64,000 nt of DNA from Frondihabitans sp. PAMC 28766 (GCF_001577365.1 NZ_CP014513.1:3286001-3350000); one strand, 5' to 3'; positions 34,508 through 42,707 are shown, counted from the stretch's first letter. Notes: generated from the letters alone by a model not told the origin. Translations and numbers: made by a program.

Positions 34508-35350
34508 ATGACTACAAAGCAGGCAGTTCCCACCGTCACGCTGAACGACGGCAAGACGATCCCGCAGCTCGGTTTCGGCGTCTTCCAGATCGAGCCCGAG
34601 AACACCCTCGAGGCGACCCTCGCCGCTCTCGAGGTCGGCTACCGCCACCTCGACACGGCCGAAATGTACGGCAACGAGAAGGAGGTCGGGCAGGCCGTCG
34701 AGCAGTCGGGCATCCCGCGCTCAGAGATCTTCGTGACCTCGAAGCTGAACAACCCCTTCCACGCACCCGAAGACGCGCTCGAGCAGGGCAAGAAGTCGGC
34801 CGAGCTGCTCGGCGGCTACACGGATCTCTTCCTGATCCACTGGCCGATCGCCAGCGTCATCGACTTCGTGCCCACCTGGAAGTCGCTCGAAGAGCTCTAC
34901 CACCAGGGCGTCTCGCGCTCGATCGGCACGTCGAACTTCCACGCGCACCACCTGAACAAGCTGCGCGACCAGACGACCATCACCCCGGCCGTCAACCAGA
35001 TCGAGGTGCATCCTTATCTGGCGCAGGAGGAGCTGCGCGCCTACGGCCGCGAGCACGGCATCGCCACGGAGGCGTGGTCGCCGATCGCGCAGGGCCTCGT
35101 GCTCGACGACCCGACGATCGTCCGCATCGCGGGCGCCGTCGGCAAGTCGCCGGCGCAGGTGACCCTCCGCTGGCACATCCAGCGCGGCGACATCATCTTC
35201 CCGAAGTCGGTCACGCGCTCGCGCATCGAAGAGAACTTCGACATCTTCGACTTCGAGCTCTCGGGCGAGGACATGACCGACATCACCACGCTCGACAAGG
35301 GGCAGCGCACGGGGCCCGACCCGGACAAGTTCGACTACGTCCCGGCCTGA
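34508..35350 (+). CDS. Aldo/keto reductase
   Basis: 280 residues, (beta/alpha)8 barrel. The catalytic tetrad is visible: Asp and Tyr in RHLDTAEMYGNE, Lys in VTSKLNN and His in FLIHWP. The NADPH site is in the late IIFPKSVTRSRIEENFDIFDF. It resembles 2,5-diketogluconate or methylglyoxal reductases; the real substrate is open. The ATG at 34508 (MTTKQAVP) was preferred to an upstream in-frame start. It is divergent from the GH16-like gene. Confidence 0.92.
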   Translation: MTTKQAVPTVTLNDGKTIPQLGFGVFQIEPENTLEATLAALEVGYRHLDTAEMYGNEKEVGQAVEQSGIPRSEIFVTSKLNNPFHAPEDALEQGKKSAELLGGYTDLFLIHWPIASVIDFVPTWKSLEELYHQGVSRSIGTSNFHAHHLNKLRDQTTITPAVNQIEVHPYLAQEELRAYGREHGIATEAWSPIAQGLVLDDPTIVRIAGAVGKSPAQVTLRWHIQRGDIIFPKSVTRSRIEENFDIFDFELSGEDMTDITTLDKGQRTGPDPDKFDYVPA

Positions 35351-35424
35351 TCGGCCGATCGCCTGGACTCGGTTCAGAACTCGGATTCGAGGCGGTCTCC
35401 CAGTCGTTCTTGGGGTTTCTGTGC

Positions 35425-35452
35425 GGGGGCCAGGCAGTCTTGCCTGGTCCCC
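35425..35452. terminator. Hairpin between the aldo/keto reductase and dedA genes
   Basis: A 12-bp stem with one G-T pair (35425-35436 with 35441-35452) and a GTCT loop. It lies 74 nt after the reductase stop and 22 nt before dedA, so it could terminate the first gene or modulate the second. Confidence 0.6.
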
Positions 35453-35474
35453 GTCGCCGACCCGAGAGCATCCT

Positions 35475-36158
35475 GTGATCTTCGACCCGCAATCTTTCCT
35501 GACCGGCCTCGGCCCGGCCGTGCTCATCGGTCTCGGTGTCATGGTCTTCATCGAGTCGGGCCTGCTCTTCCCCTTCCTGCCCGGTGATTCGCTGCTGTTC
35601 ACCGCGGGGCTCCTCGCGTCGAGCGGCGTCATCCACGTGCCGGTGTGGCTCGTCATCGTCGTCGCGTTCGTCGCGGCTGCCCTCGGCGACCAGGTCGGAT
35701 ACCTCCTCGGGCATCGATTCGGGCGCCGCCTCTTCAAGCCCGACGCCAAGATCCTTCGCACCCGCTATCTCGACGAAGCCGAGACCTTCTTCGCGAAATA
35801 CGGCGGAGCCGCGCTGATTCTCGGCCGCTTCGTGCCGGTCGTCCGCACGTACGTGCCGCTCGCCGCCGGGGCCAGCGACTACCACTACCGCAAGTTCATC
35901 GGCTGGAATCTGACGGGCGCCGCCCTCTGGACGATCGTCGTCTCGGTGCTCGGGGTCTTCCTCGGCAAGATCGCATTCGTGGCGAACCACATCGACATCC
36001 TCTCGGTGCTGATCGTCGTCGTGTCGGTGCTACCGATCGTGATCAGCGGCCTGGTCAGGATCCGGCGCACCCGCCGTGAGGCTCGGGGCAACCCGGCTGC
36101 CTCACCGGGCACCGCTGCGGCAGCCGACGCTCGCCCGGCCGACGCCGAGGTGCGCTGA
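35475..36158 (+). CDS. DedA/SNARE-associated-family membrane protein
   Basis: 227 residues from a GTG. Four to five membrane spans with the family's re-entrant features: FIESGLLFPFLPGDSLLFTAG, GDQVGYLLGHRFGRRLF, and the FGRFVPVVRTYVPLAAGA-type segment (here LGRFVPVVRTYVP) that carries the conserved arginine and proline. DedA proteins act in membrane-lipid flipping (undecaprenyl phosphate or phospholipids) and proton-gradient-dependent processes. A polar Arg- and Ala-rich C-terminus ends it. Confidence 0.92.
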   Translation: MIFDPQSFLTGLGPAVLIGLGVMVFIESGLLFPFLPGDSLLFTAGLLASSGVIHVPVWLVIVVAFVAAALGDQVGYLLGHRFGRRLFKPDAKILRTRYLDEAETFFAKYGGAALILGRFVPVVRTYVPLAAGASDYHYRKFIGWNLTGAALWTIVVSVLGVFLGKIAFVANHIDILSVLIVVVSVLPIVISGLVRIRRTRREARGNPAASPGTAAAADARPADAEVR

Positions 36159-36184
36159 ACCACGGCCTGAGCCAGGATGGGGGT

Positions 36185-37314
36185 GTGAGCATCGACGCCC
36201 TCCGCATCCTGATCGCCCCCGACTCGTTCAAGGGGACGGCCTCGGCCCGCGAAGTCGCCCGCGCCCTCGGCGAGGGCTGGGGCACCGTTCGACCGGGCGA
36301 CACCCTCGACGAGGCCCCGATGGCCGACGGCGGCGAAGGCACCCTCGACGCATTCGGGACGGCCTACCCGGGCTCGGCCCGACACCCCGTCACCGTGACC
36401 GGGCCCGACGACCGCCCGGTCGACGCCTCCTGGCTGGCGTTGCCCGACGGCCGCGCAGTCGTCGAGCTCGCCTCGACGAGCGGGCTGACGCTGCTAGAGG
36501 GGCTCCGCCCGGACACCGCCCACACGCGCGGCTTCGGTGAGGCGATCGCGGCCGCGCTGGCGTCGCATCCTGCCGCCCTCGTGCTCGCGATCGGCGGCAG
36601 TTCGTCGACCGACGGCGGTCTCGGCCTGCTTGCGGCCCTCGGAGCTCGGGTGGTCGACGGCGCAGGATCCGCGCTGGTCGCGTCCCCCTCGCGCTCGACT
36701 CGCCCGTCGCGCTCGACCTCTCGGGCCTTGCCGCTCTGCCGCCCGGGGGCGTCACTGTGATCACCGACGTGACGGCGCCGCTGCTCGGCCCGTCGGGGGC
36801 CGCCGCGGTGTTCGGGCCGCAGAAGGGTGTCGTGCCCTCTCGAATCGCTGCGCACGAGGCACGGCTCGCGCGGCTGGCGGCGCTCCTGCCGTCAGTCGAT
36901 GCGGATGCACCCGGCGCCGGTGCCGCCGGCGGGGCAGGCTTCGGGCTCATGGCATGGGGCGCACGCCTCGTGCCGGGGTCGTCGGCGGTCGCCGCGGCCC
37001 TCGGAATGACGGCGCGAGTCTCCTCGGCCGACCTCGTGCTCACGGGCGAGGGGCGTTTCGACTCGCAGACTGCGGCCGGCAAAGTGCCCGCCCATCTGCT
37101 CTCGCTCGCCCGAGCCCACGGTGCTCGCGCCCTGCTCGTCGCCGGTGCGATCGAGGCTCCGACCACAGGGTTCGACGGGGCCGTCTCGCTGACGGAGCTC
37201 GCCGGGAGCCCAGCGGCCGCCATGGCGTCGACGCTGCCGCTGCTGCGCGAGGCCGGTGCGCGGCTGGCGCGCGAGGTATCGGTTTCTGCTGGCGGTGCTC
37301 GACTACGGAGTTGA
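36185..37314 (+). pseudogene. Glycerate kinase gene split by a one-base frameshift
   Basis: The first frame (36185 to about 36690) gives ILIAPDSFKGTASAREVA, MADGGEGTLDAF, GGSSSTDGGLGLLAALGARVVDGAGSA; the second (from about 36688) gives LALDSPVALDLSGLAALPPGG, then VITDVTAPLLGP, FGPQKG and LTGEGRFDSQTAAGK. Together they make a normal glycerate kinase of the GlxK/GarK family (class II fold). The shift falls at a five-C run (36684-36688): one more C restores the frame across the whole 1,130 nt. The gene begins at a GTG 6 nt after CAGGAT. It is either a true pseudogene, a phase-variable gene or a base-calling error. Confidence 0.85.
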
Positions 37315-37315
37315 G
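37298..37315. repeat. Dispersed palindrome over the glycerate kinase stop codon
   Basis: CTCGACTACGGAGTTGAG, the same palindrome family as the array at 59046-59228. It covers the last codons and the TGA (37312-37314) of the glycerate kinase frame. Confidence 0.75.
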
Positions 37316-37342
37316 CGGCTTCGGGATGGAGCCGGGGTCGAG

Positions 37343-37406
37343 TTCGGGAGGGCGCGGCGGTTCTGGAGGCCGCGGCGGTTCGGGAGGGCGCGGCGGTTCG
37401 GGAGGG
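37343..37406. repeat. 18-bp tandem repeat, 3.5 copies
   Basis: Units TTCGGGAGGGCGCGGCGG start at 37343, 37361 and 37379, with a partial one at 37397; the second has two changes. The rest of the 394-bp stretch to 37708 holds looser TCCTCCCG-type repeats (about 37509-37580) and the -10 of the next gene. No gene is supported there. Confidence 0.7.
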
Positions 37407-37696
37407 AAGTCGGATCGGCGATCCTCCCCTGGGCATCCGCAGCAGAGGCGTGTCCTCTCCCGCCGTCGGGCTGTCGCCGAAGGCCTCCCGTTGCCGCGGA
37501 GCCTCCTCCCGCAGCTCGGCTTCCTCCCGCTGGCCTTCCTCCCGACGGCCACGATCCAGCGTCGATTTCCTCCCGGGCGACCACCGCCCGGCGCGGACCC
37601 TCGCGAGCGGACAACGCACCCGCCTAGGGCCACCGCCGTCTCCAAGAACGAGGCTTCAGCGGCGGCAACGCCGGGGCGACAGGGGCAGCCGCAGCG

Positions 37697-37702
37697 TACG
37701 CT
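37697..37702 (+). promoter_or_regulatory. -10 box of the VOC gene, leaderless type
   Basis: TACGCT, 6 nt before the ATG at 37709. Confidence 0.5.
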
Positions 37703-37708
37703 CGCGCC

Positions 37709-38074
37709 ATGATCGGATCGCTCGACATGGTTGTCGTGGACTGCCCCGACCCCGTCCCGCTGGCGGAATTCTACGCCGAGGTGCTCGGCATGACCGTGGT
37801 CGGGCGCGACCCCGGCTGGGCCGAGCTCGGCCCGGCCCGCGGAGGTCGGCCGATCATCGCATTTCAGCAGGTCGCCGGCTACCGCGCGCCCGAGTGGCCC
37901 GGGCAGCTCGTGCCGCAGCAGATGCACTTCGACGTGAAGGTCGACGACCTCGATGCCGGTGAAGCGGCGGTGCTGGCACTGGGAGCCGTGCGGGCAGGAA
38001 GCGAGACGCCCACCTTCCGCGTGTACCTAGACCCTGCGGGCCATCCGTTCTGCCTGATCAGGCCGAACGACTGA
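37709..38074 (+). CDS. VOC-family (glyoxalase/bleomycin-resistance fold) protein
   Basis: 121 residues, two beta-alpha-beta-beta-beta modules. The first begins LDMVVVDCPDPVPLAEFYAEVLGM. QQMHFDVKVDDLDAGEAAVLALGA begins the second; the end YLDPAGHPFCLIRP is the usual close. It may bind a metal through His and Glu positions of this fold. The function (lyase, dioxygenase or drug-binding) cannot be told. Confidence 0.85.
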   Translation: MIGSLDMVVVDCPDPVPLAEFYAEVLGMTVVGRDPGWAELGPARGGRPIIAFQQVAGYRAPEWPGQLVPQQMHFDVKVDDLDAGEAAVLALGAVRAGSETPTFRVYLDPAGHPFCLIRPND

Positions 38075-38085
38075 GAACGGCCGAG

Positions 38086-38556
38086 TCAGACCGCGCGGGC
38101 GGCCTGCGCCGTCGCCCAGATGTGCAGCGCCTGCTCACGGCTGAGCTGCGCACCACGCGTGGTGAGGTCGTGCACGACGTCTCGCCTCGTCGCGCCGCAC
38201 CAGGCGTCGCCCGTGCCGCTGCACGTGCAGCGCTCGTCGTCGCCCGGCTCGAGGGACCCATCGGGGGCCGGGGCGAGCGGGCCGTGGTTCGCCGGAGCGA
38301 CTACGGCGCCAGGGGCCCCGCCGGCCGCCACCGCAGCCATGCGTTCAGCCGCACCCGACTGACCGGCTGCGCTCAGGTGCTGCTGGATGCGAGGCTCGGC
38401 CATTTCGCGCACCGTCTCGGCGACGGCCCGCACCACGGCGACGTTCTCGCGCACGATGGCAGCGCGCTCTCGCACCCGGCCGCCGAAGCTCGTGCGGCCG
38501 ACCGCCTTGAGGGCACGGGCTGACCGGATCGCGGCCGCGTCGAGGAAGTCGTTCAT
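38086..38556 (-). CDS. Hypothetical protein with clustered cysteines
   Basis: 156 residues. The N-terminal half (1-75) is Arg- and Ala-rich and probably helical. The centre is a Gly/Ala/Pro linker. The C-terminal part has CTCSGTGDAWC, three cysteines that might bind metal, followed by a helix rich in Ala, His and Gln. It lies convergent with the VOC gene, 11 nt apart. I do not recognise a family. Confidence 0.6.
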   Translation of the reverse strand: MNDFLDAAAIRSARALKAVGRTSFGGRVRERAAIVRENVAVVRAVAETVREMAEPRIQQHLSAAGQSGAAERMAAVAAGGAPGAVVAPANHGPLAPAPDGSLEPGDDERCTCSGTGDAWCGATRRDVVHDLTTRGAQLSREQALHIWATAQAARAV

Positions 38557-38667
38557 CGTGCCGTCGATTCTGCCTCATCCGGCCGGGGAAATCGACGGAA
38601 TGGCGATGCAGACGAGACACCCTCTCAGGAGGAACCACCGCATCGACCCGCCATCCCGTCGCCTCTC

Positions 38668-38752
38668 ACCCGAGCGATCAGACACCCGAGCGGGTCAGAG
38701 ACCCGAGCGGGTCAGACACCCTAGCCGGTCGGACACCCGAGCGGGTCAGACC
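38668..38752. repeat. 17-bp tandem repeat of small palindromes, five units
   Basis: Units of CACCCGAGCGGGTCAGA run from 38668 to 38752; the first is 16 bp and the fourth diverged. Each holds ACCCG-AG-CGGGT, a small hairpin. The array ends over the stop codon of the reductase gene (38746). Confidence 0.7.
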
Positions 38753-39642
38753 TCGAAGTACGCGCCGGCGGCGATGTCCTCGACGAGGGTGGGCCCGACG
38801 GGCGTCCAGCCGAGCAGCTCTTGCGTGAGGCTGCTGGTCGCCGCGAGGTCCATACCGAAGAATCCGCCGAGGAAGCCGAAGTGGGCCTCGGCATCGGCCG
38901 GAGCGACCGACTCGACGGGGAGGTGGAGCCCCGCGCCGATGGCCTCGGCGATGGCCTTGGTCGAGACGCTGGTCTCGCCCACGGCGTGCAGCAGGGAGCC
39001 GGCCGGGGCGTTCTCGAGGCCGAGGCGGATCATGGTGGCCGCGTCGCTGCGGTGGACGGCGGCCCACCCGTGCGCGCCATCGCCGATGTAGCCCGACGCG
39101 CCGGCCTGCTGGGCGGCCGCGACGATGTACGAGACGAAGCCGTGGTCGCCGACGCCGTGCACGGTCGGAGCGAAACGGAGGCTGATCGACTTCACGCCTC
39201 TGTCGATGTAGTCGAGAGCGAGGTTCTCGGTGCCGCCGCGCGGCGACTCGGGGCCGCTGAAGGGCGAGGGGTCGTTCTCGGTCGACGGGCGGCCCTGGGC
39301 GAGCCCGGCCACGCCGGACGCAAGGAGGAACGGCCTGTTCGTGCCGACGAGGGTGTCGCCGATGGTCTCGACGGCGGCACGCTCGGCACGGTTCGACTCG
39401 GCGGGGTTGGCCCAGTCATGCTTGTTGGCGAGGTGGATGACGGCGTCGGCGCCCTCGGATCCTGCCCGAAGGCTGGCGAGGTCGTCGAGGTCACCGCGGA
39501 GCACAGTCGCACCCTTGGCCTCGAGAGCCTGGGCGGAGGCGTCGGACCGAGCGAGGCCGGTGACGTCGTAACCGTGGGCGAGGAGTTCGTCGACGGCGGC
39601 AGAGCCGATCCAGCCGGAGGCTCCGGTGATGAAAACGCGCAT
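38746..39642 (-). CDS. Extended short-chain dehydrogenase/epimerase-like protein
   Basis: 298 residues. The N-terminal nucleotide fold reads VFITGASGWIGSAAVDELLAHG. It belongs to the NAD(P)-dependent epimerase/reductase group (atypical or extended SDR). The start at 39642 has AAGGAG about 9 nt upstream (spacer ATCAATCCC). The usual Tyr-x3-Lys is not obvious in a clear form, so an atypical member is likely. It is divergent from the TetR gene, which probably regulates it. Confidence 0.87.
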   Translation of the reverse strand: MRVFITGASGWIGSAAVDELLAHGYDVTGLARSDASAQALEAKGATVLRGDLDDLASLRAGSEGADAVIHLANKHDWANPAESNRAERAAVETIGDTLVGTNRPFLLASGVAGLAQGRPSTENDPSPFSGPESPRGGTENLALDYIDRGVKSISLRFAPTVHGVGDHGFVSYIVAAAQQAGASGYIGDGAHGWAAVHRSDAATMIRLGLENAPAGSLLHAVGETSVSTKAIAEAIGAGLHLPVESVAPADAEAHFGFLGGFFGMDLAATSSLTQELLGWTPVGPTLVEDIAAGAYFEV

Positions 39643-39700
39643 GGGATTGATCTCCTTGATGTCAGTCACTGCTATCAGCGATGAGGATCACGTTACACCC

Positions 39701-39716
39701 GACGTCAGCTGCTGTC
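39701..39716. promoter_or_regulatory. Probable operator between the TetR and reductase genes
   Basis: GAC-N2-CAGCTG-N2-GTC is a perfect 16-bp dyad at GACGTCAGCTGCTGTC. It overlaps the expected -35 of the TetR gene (about 39713-39718), so it could serve autoregulation and the divergent reductase. Confidence 0.5.
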
Positions 39717-39735
39717 ATCACTCTCTTTTCAGCCC

Positions 39736-39741
39736 TAGAAT
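39736..39741 (+). promoter_or_regulatory. -10 box of the TetR gene, leaderless type
   Basis: TAGAAT, 7 nt before the ATG at 39749. An earlier ATG overlaps the box itself and cannot be the start if this promoter is used. Confidence 0.55.
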
Positions 39742-39748
39742 GGTGATC

Positions 39749-40345
39749 ATGGTCCGATGGGAGCCGGGCGCGAGCGATCGCCTCCGCAAGGCGGCGCTCG
39801 AGCTTTATGCCGCGCGCGGGTTCGAGCAGACCACCGCCGCGGAGATCGCGGCATCGGTGGGCCTCACCGAGCGCACGTTCTTCCGGCATTTCGCCGACAA
39901 GCGCGAGGTCATCTTCAATGGCGCCGCCGAGTTCGAGGGCGGCTTCATCGAAGGCGTCCGCGACGCCCCCGAGAGCGAGTCGGTGCTCGAGGTCGTCTCC
40001 GCCGCGCTCGCGATGGCCGCTCGGTTCTTTCCCGACGAGCGCCGCGAGTTCTCGCGCCTTCGGCAGACGATCATCGACGACAACGCCAGCCTTCGCGAGC
40101 GCGAGCAGCTGAAGATGACCACCCTCGCGACAGGGATCGCCGAGGCCCTCCGCGATCGTGGCGTGACAGAGCCGCACGCCTCGTTGGCCGCGCAGTCGGG
40201 TGTGACGGTCTTCACGGTCTCGTTCCACCAGTGGATCGCCGAAGGCGAGACTCGGCCTCTCGGCGAGATCGAGGCCGACATCATGGGCGAGCTTCGTTCA
40301 CTCACACGCGCGCCGCTGCCGAACAGGGGCGACTCGAGCCGGTAG
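39749..40345 (+). CDS. TetR-family transcriptional regulator
   Basis: 198 residues. The N-terminal helix-turn-helix (about residues 5-52) reads AALELYAARGFEQTTAAEIA, then ASVGLTERTFFRHFADKREVIF, the family signature. The C-terminal ligand domain is all-helical. The start was moved to 39749 because the upstream ATG lies inside the -10. It is divergent from the SDR-type reductase gene; a dyad in the gap is a suitable operator. Confidence 0.92.
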   Translation: MVRWEPGASDRLRKAALELYAARGFEQTTAAEIAASVGLTERTFFRHFADKREVIFNGAAEFEGGFIEGVRDAPESESVLEVVSAALAMAARFFPDERREFSRLRQTIIDDNASLREREQLKMTTLATGIAEALRDRGVTEPHASLAAQSGVTVFTVSFHQWIAEGETRPLGEIEADIMGELRSLTRAPLPNRGDSSR

Positions 40346-40372
40346 CGTGGTGGCCCCACGGAGGGAGCACCC

Positions 40373-40960
40373 ATGTCCGAGCTCGACGAGGCCATCGAGC
40401 GCTTCGCGCGGCCCCGGCGCCACGTTCTCGCCGAGCCGGAAGAGACCGACGAGGTACGCGGCGAGTGGGTCTTCCGGGCACTGCTGGCCGAAACGGCGAT
40501 CGCACTCCAGCGACGTGCCATCGAACCGGTCACGACGGTGCTCGCCGGGCGCACGGCCGCCGGAGGCATCACCTACAAGAGCGTCGCCGGCTGCTGGCCC
40601 CTCGAGATCTTCGCCCTCACGCCGCGAGGCGTCGCCCTGCCCTACTCGATGCTCACGCAGCCGGCCCCGGGGCTCGTGCCGCCGCCGCGCACCGACTCCC
40701 CCGTCGTCGTCGTGCAGCCCACGCCGATCGTGGTCGGCGACGGGCCCGGCGATGTCGAGGTCAACCGGCGCGGGCAGTTGCTCTGGCGCTGGAACGACAC
40801 ATCTCGCGCCGACGTCTCGACGCAGCCGTGGACGAAGGGCTTCCGCGAACGCTTCGACGCGAACTGGAGCGAGCGGCGCCCGGGGCCTCTGGTGGAGCCC
40901 GTCGCCTTCGCAGTCGTCGACCACGTGGATGCGCGCATCGAGCGTGGCATCCTGCACTGA
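40373..40960 (+). CDS. Hypothetical protein
   Basis: 195 residues with GGAGGG about 6 nt before the ATG. It is soluble and mixed alpha/beta in appearance, with two proline-rich stretches (near 105-125). No motif is recognised. A TAGCGT at about 40346 could start its transcript with a short leader. It is followed 7 nt later by a GNAT gene, so the two may be co-transcribed. Confidence 0.7.
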   Translation: MSELDEAIERFARPRRHVLAEPEETDEVRGEWVFRALLAETAIALQRRAIEPVTTVLAGRTAAGGITYKSVAGCWPLEIFALTPRGVALPYSMLTQPAPGLVPPPRTDSPVVVVQPTPIVVGDGPGDVEVNRRGQLLWRWNDTSRADVSTQPWTKGFRERFDANWSERRPGPLVEPVAFAVVDHVDARIERGILH

Positions 40961-40967
40961 CCCGCCA

Positions 40968-41489
40968 GTGCGCCTGCACATCCGCCGCGCGACGGCCCCC
41001 GACCTGACAGGGCTGCAGCGCATCGAGAACGATGCCGACCGGCTGTTCGCAGCGGCGCTCGACACCTCGGGCTGGGCGCCATCGCCGTCGGGGGCCGAGC
41101 GGGCGGCACGACCGGGCTTCATCCTGGTGGCGAGCAAGGCCGCAGGAACGGAGGCGCTCGGCTTCGCCCACGTGCTTCGCGTCGTCGGCGGGCACCACCT
41201 CGAGCAGCTCTCCGTCGACCCGGCGCACGCGAGGCAGGGCGTCGGTCGCACACTGGTCGAGGCCTCGAAACGCGAAACCAGGCTGGCAGGATCGTCGGCG
41301 CTGACGCTCCGCACGTTCGCCGACGTCCCGTGGAACGCCCCGTTCTATCGCACCTGCGGTTTCGTCGAGTGCGACGCCGACACCGACTTCCTCCGCAGTC
41401 TCGTCGCGGCCGAACGTACAGCCGGGCTCGCCCGCAGCCCCGAGCGCGTCTTCATGCGAGCCCCGCTGGGTGCCAGGATGCCGTCATGA
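40968..41489 (+). CDS. GNAT-family N-acetyltransferase
   Basis: 173 residues from a GTG 7 nt after the previous stop. The acetyl-CoA loop is ARQGVGRTLVEA at about residues 85-96, preceded by LEQLSVDP, the usual beta strand 4. The end PFYRTCGF is the family's C-terminal motif. The acceptor is unknown. Its stop overlaps the next start (ATGA). Confidence 0.88.
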   Translation: MRLHIRRATAPDLTGLQRIENDADRLFAAALDTSGWAPSPSGAERAARPGFILVASKAAGTEALGFAHVLRVVGGHHLEQLSVDPAHARQGVGRTLVEASKRETRLAGSSALTLRTFADVPWNAPFYRTCGFVECDADTDFLRSLVAAERTAGLARSPERVFMRAPLGARMPS

Positions 41490-41998
41490 CCGCTGACGTC
41501 TCGCTAGAGCCTTTCACCGACCGGAGGCGGCCGCTGGCCGAGCGTCTCTGGCAGCTCTACAAACACGACATGTCGGCGTTCACGGGGTCGGCGCCGGATG
41601 CCGACGGGCTTTTTCGTCCGGGTCGGCTGCCGATGTACTTCACCGATTCGGACGCCGTCGGGTTCTTCATCGTCGAGCGCGCGAGCGAGGGCGATGCCGT
41701 GGTCGGCTTCGCGAGCGTCTTCCGCCTGGTAAGCGATCGGCGCGCGGTCGGTGACTTCTTCGTGCTGCGCGGCGCCCGTCGCCGGGGCGTCGGCGAAGCC
41801 GCGGCCCGGCAGCTCTTGCGCTGCTACCCGGGCCTTTGGTCGATCACCTTCCAGAGCGCCAATGTCGGCGCCGGTCGATTCTGGCGGGGCATCACCGCCG
41901 CCGCCGTCGGCTCGGCGTGGACGGAGGAAGCTCGGCCGGTGCCGGGGCGCCCCGACGTGCCGCCCGATGTCTGGTTGCTACTGTCAGTCGACGACTAG
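41486..41998 (+). CDS. GNAT-family N-acetyltransferase
   Basis: 170 residues. The acetyl-CoA loop is GARRRGVGEAAARQLL at about residues 95-110, preceded by AVGDFFVL. The end has an unusual arrangement without the classic FY pair (GAGRFWRG instead). The ATG overlaps the previous GNAT stop, so the two acetyltransferases are probably coupled. The substrate is unknown. Confidence 0.83.
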   Translation: MTADVSLEPFTDRRRPLAERLWQLYKHDMSAFTGSAPDADGLFRPGRLPMYFTDSDAVGFFIVERASEGDAVVGFASVFRLVSDRRAVGDFFVLRGARRRGVGEAAARQLLRCYPGLWSITFQSANVGAGRFWRGITAAAVGSAWTEEARPVPGRPDVPPDVWLLLSVDD

Positions 41999-42082
41999 CC
42001 AACCCGCCTGACCTCCGGTCAAACGACTGGGCGAGAACACACCTGATCCGGTGCTCACGGGAGGGTTTCTGCCCCTTCGATG

Positions 42083-42105
42083 CGCCTCCCCGGCGCGGGG
42101 AGGCG
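42083..42105. terminator. Hairpin after the second GNAT gene
   Basis: A perfect 9-bp stem (42083-42091 with 42097-42105) and a five-nt loop, 85 nt after the stop at 41998. No T-run follows. The rest of the 235-bp gap has the Lrp operator near its end and nothing else that I can support. Confidence 0.55.
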
Positions 42106-42218
42106 ACGGCGCGGTGTGGCGACGCGGCCCGGAGCCGCGAGGGCAAAGGGCTAACCCACCGAATCCGTCGAGAATCGTGCACCGCACGGCGAAATCACTC
42201 GACGCTGCCGGCTAGCGG

Positions 42219-42231
42219 CACGATAATCGTG
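42219..42231. promoter_or_regulatory. Promoter and probable operator of the Lrp-family gene
   Basis: CACGAT-A-ATCGTG is a perfect dyad that contains the -10 GATAAT (42222-42227), which ends 6 nt before the GTG at 42234. A dimer bound here would block RNA polymerase, as expected for autorepression. Confidence 0.62.
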
Positions 42232-42233
42232 GG

Positions 42234-42707
42234 GTGTCCATTGCACCGCGCACCTCCCCCGTCCACCTCGACGCGACGTCGAAGGCGATCATCGAGCAGT
42301 TGCAGGAAGACGGCCGCCGCTCGTACACCGACATCGCTCGCGCCGTCGGCCTGAGCGAGGCTGCCGTGCGGCAGCGGGTGCAGCGCCTCACCGAATCGGG
42401 AATCATGCAGATCGTCGCAGTGACCGACCCCCTGCAGCTCGGCTTCTTCCGGCAGGCGATGATCGGCATCCGGGCGACCGGCGACACCCGCGTCGTCGCC
42501 GACGCGCTGGCCGCCATCGACGGGGTCGACTACGTCGTGCTCACCGCGGGCACCTTCGACCTGCTCGTCGAGGTGGTCTGCGAGAACGACAGCGACCTGC
42601 TCGAGCTCTTGAACGACAGGATCCGCACCCTCGACGGTGTGCTCTCGACCGAGACGTTCGTCTACTTGAAGCTGCACAAGCAGCTCTACAACTGGGGCAC
42701 CCGCTAG
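42234..42707 (+). CDS. Lrp/AsnC-family transcriptional regulator
   Basis: 157 residues. An N-terminal winged helix (LDATSKAIIEQLQEDGRRSY, then AVGLSEAAVRQRVQRLTESG) is followed by the RAM ligand domain (about 65-150), ending with LSTETFVYLKLHKQLYNWG. Such proteins sense amino acids. The GTG start is supported by the -10 six nt upstream. It overlaps the convergent beta-glucosidase end by 4 nt. The end of the protein (TETFVYLKLHKQLYNWGTR) resembles that of Lrp proteins linked to polyamine or aminotransferase genes, but no such link is adjacent. Confidence 0.93.
   Translation: MSIAPRTSPVHLDATSKAIIEQLQEDGRRSYTDIARAVGLSEAAVRQRVQRLTESGIMQIVAVTDPLQLGFFRQAMIGIRATGDTRVVADALAAIDGVDYVVLTAGTFDLLVEVVCENDSDLLELLNDRIRTLDGVLSTETFVYLKLHKQLYNWGTR

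Noticed and set aside
34191..34648. Alternative frames at the N-terminus of the GH16-like gene
   Set aside because: They lack the Tat motif and do not join the catalytic domain; only the frame from 34428 does.
37040..37927. Minus-strand 295-codon frame over the glycerate kinase 3' half and the repeat region
   Set aside because: Proline- and arginine-rich reading of tandem repeats; no start signal and no fold pattern.
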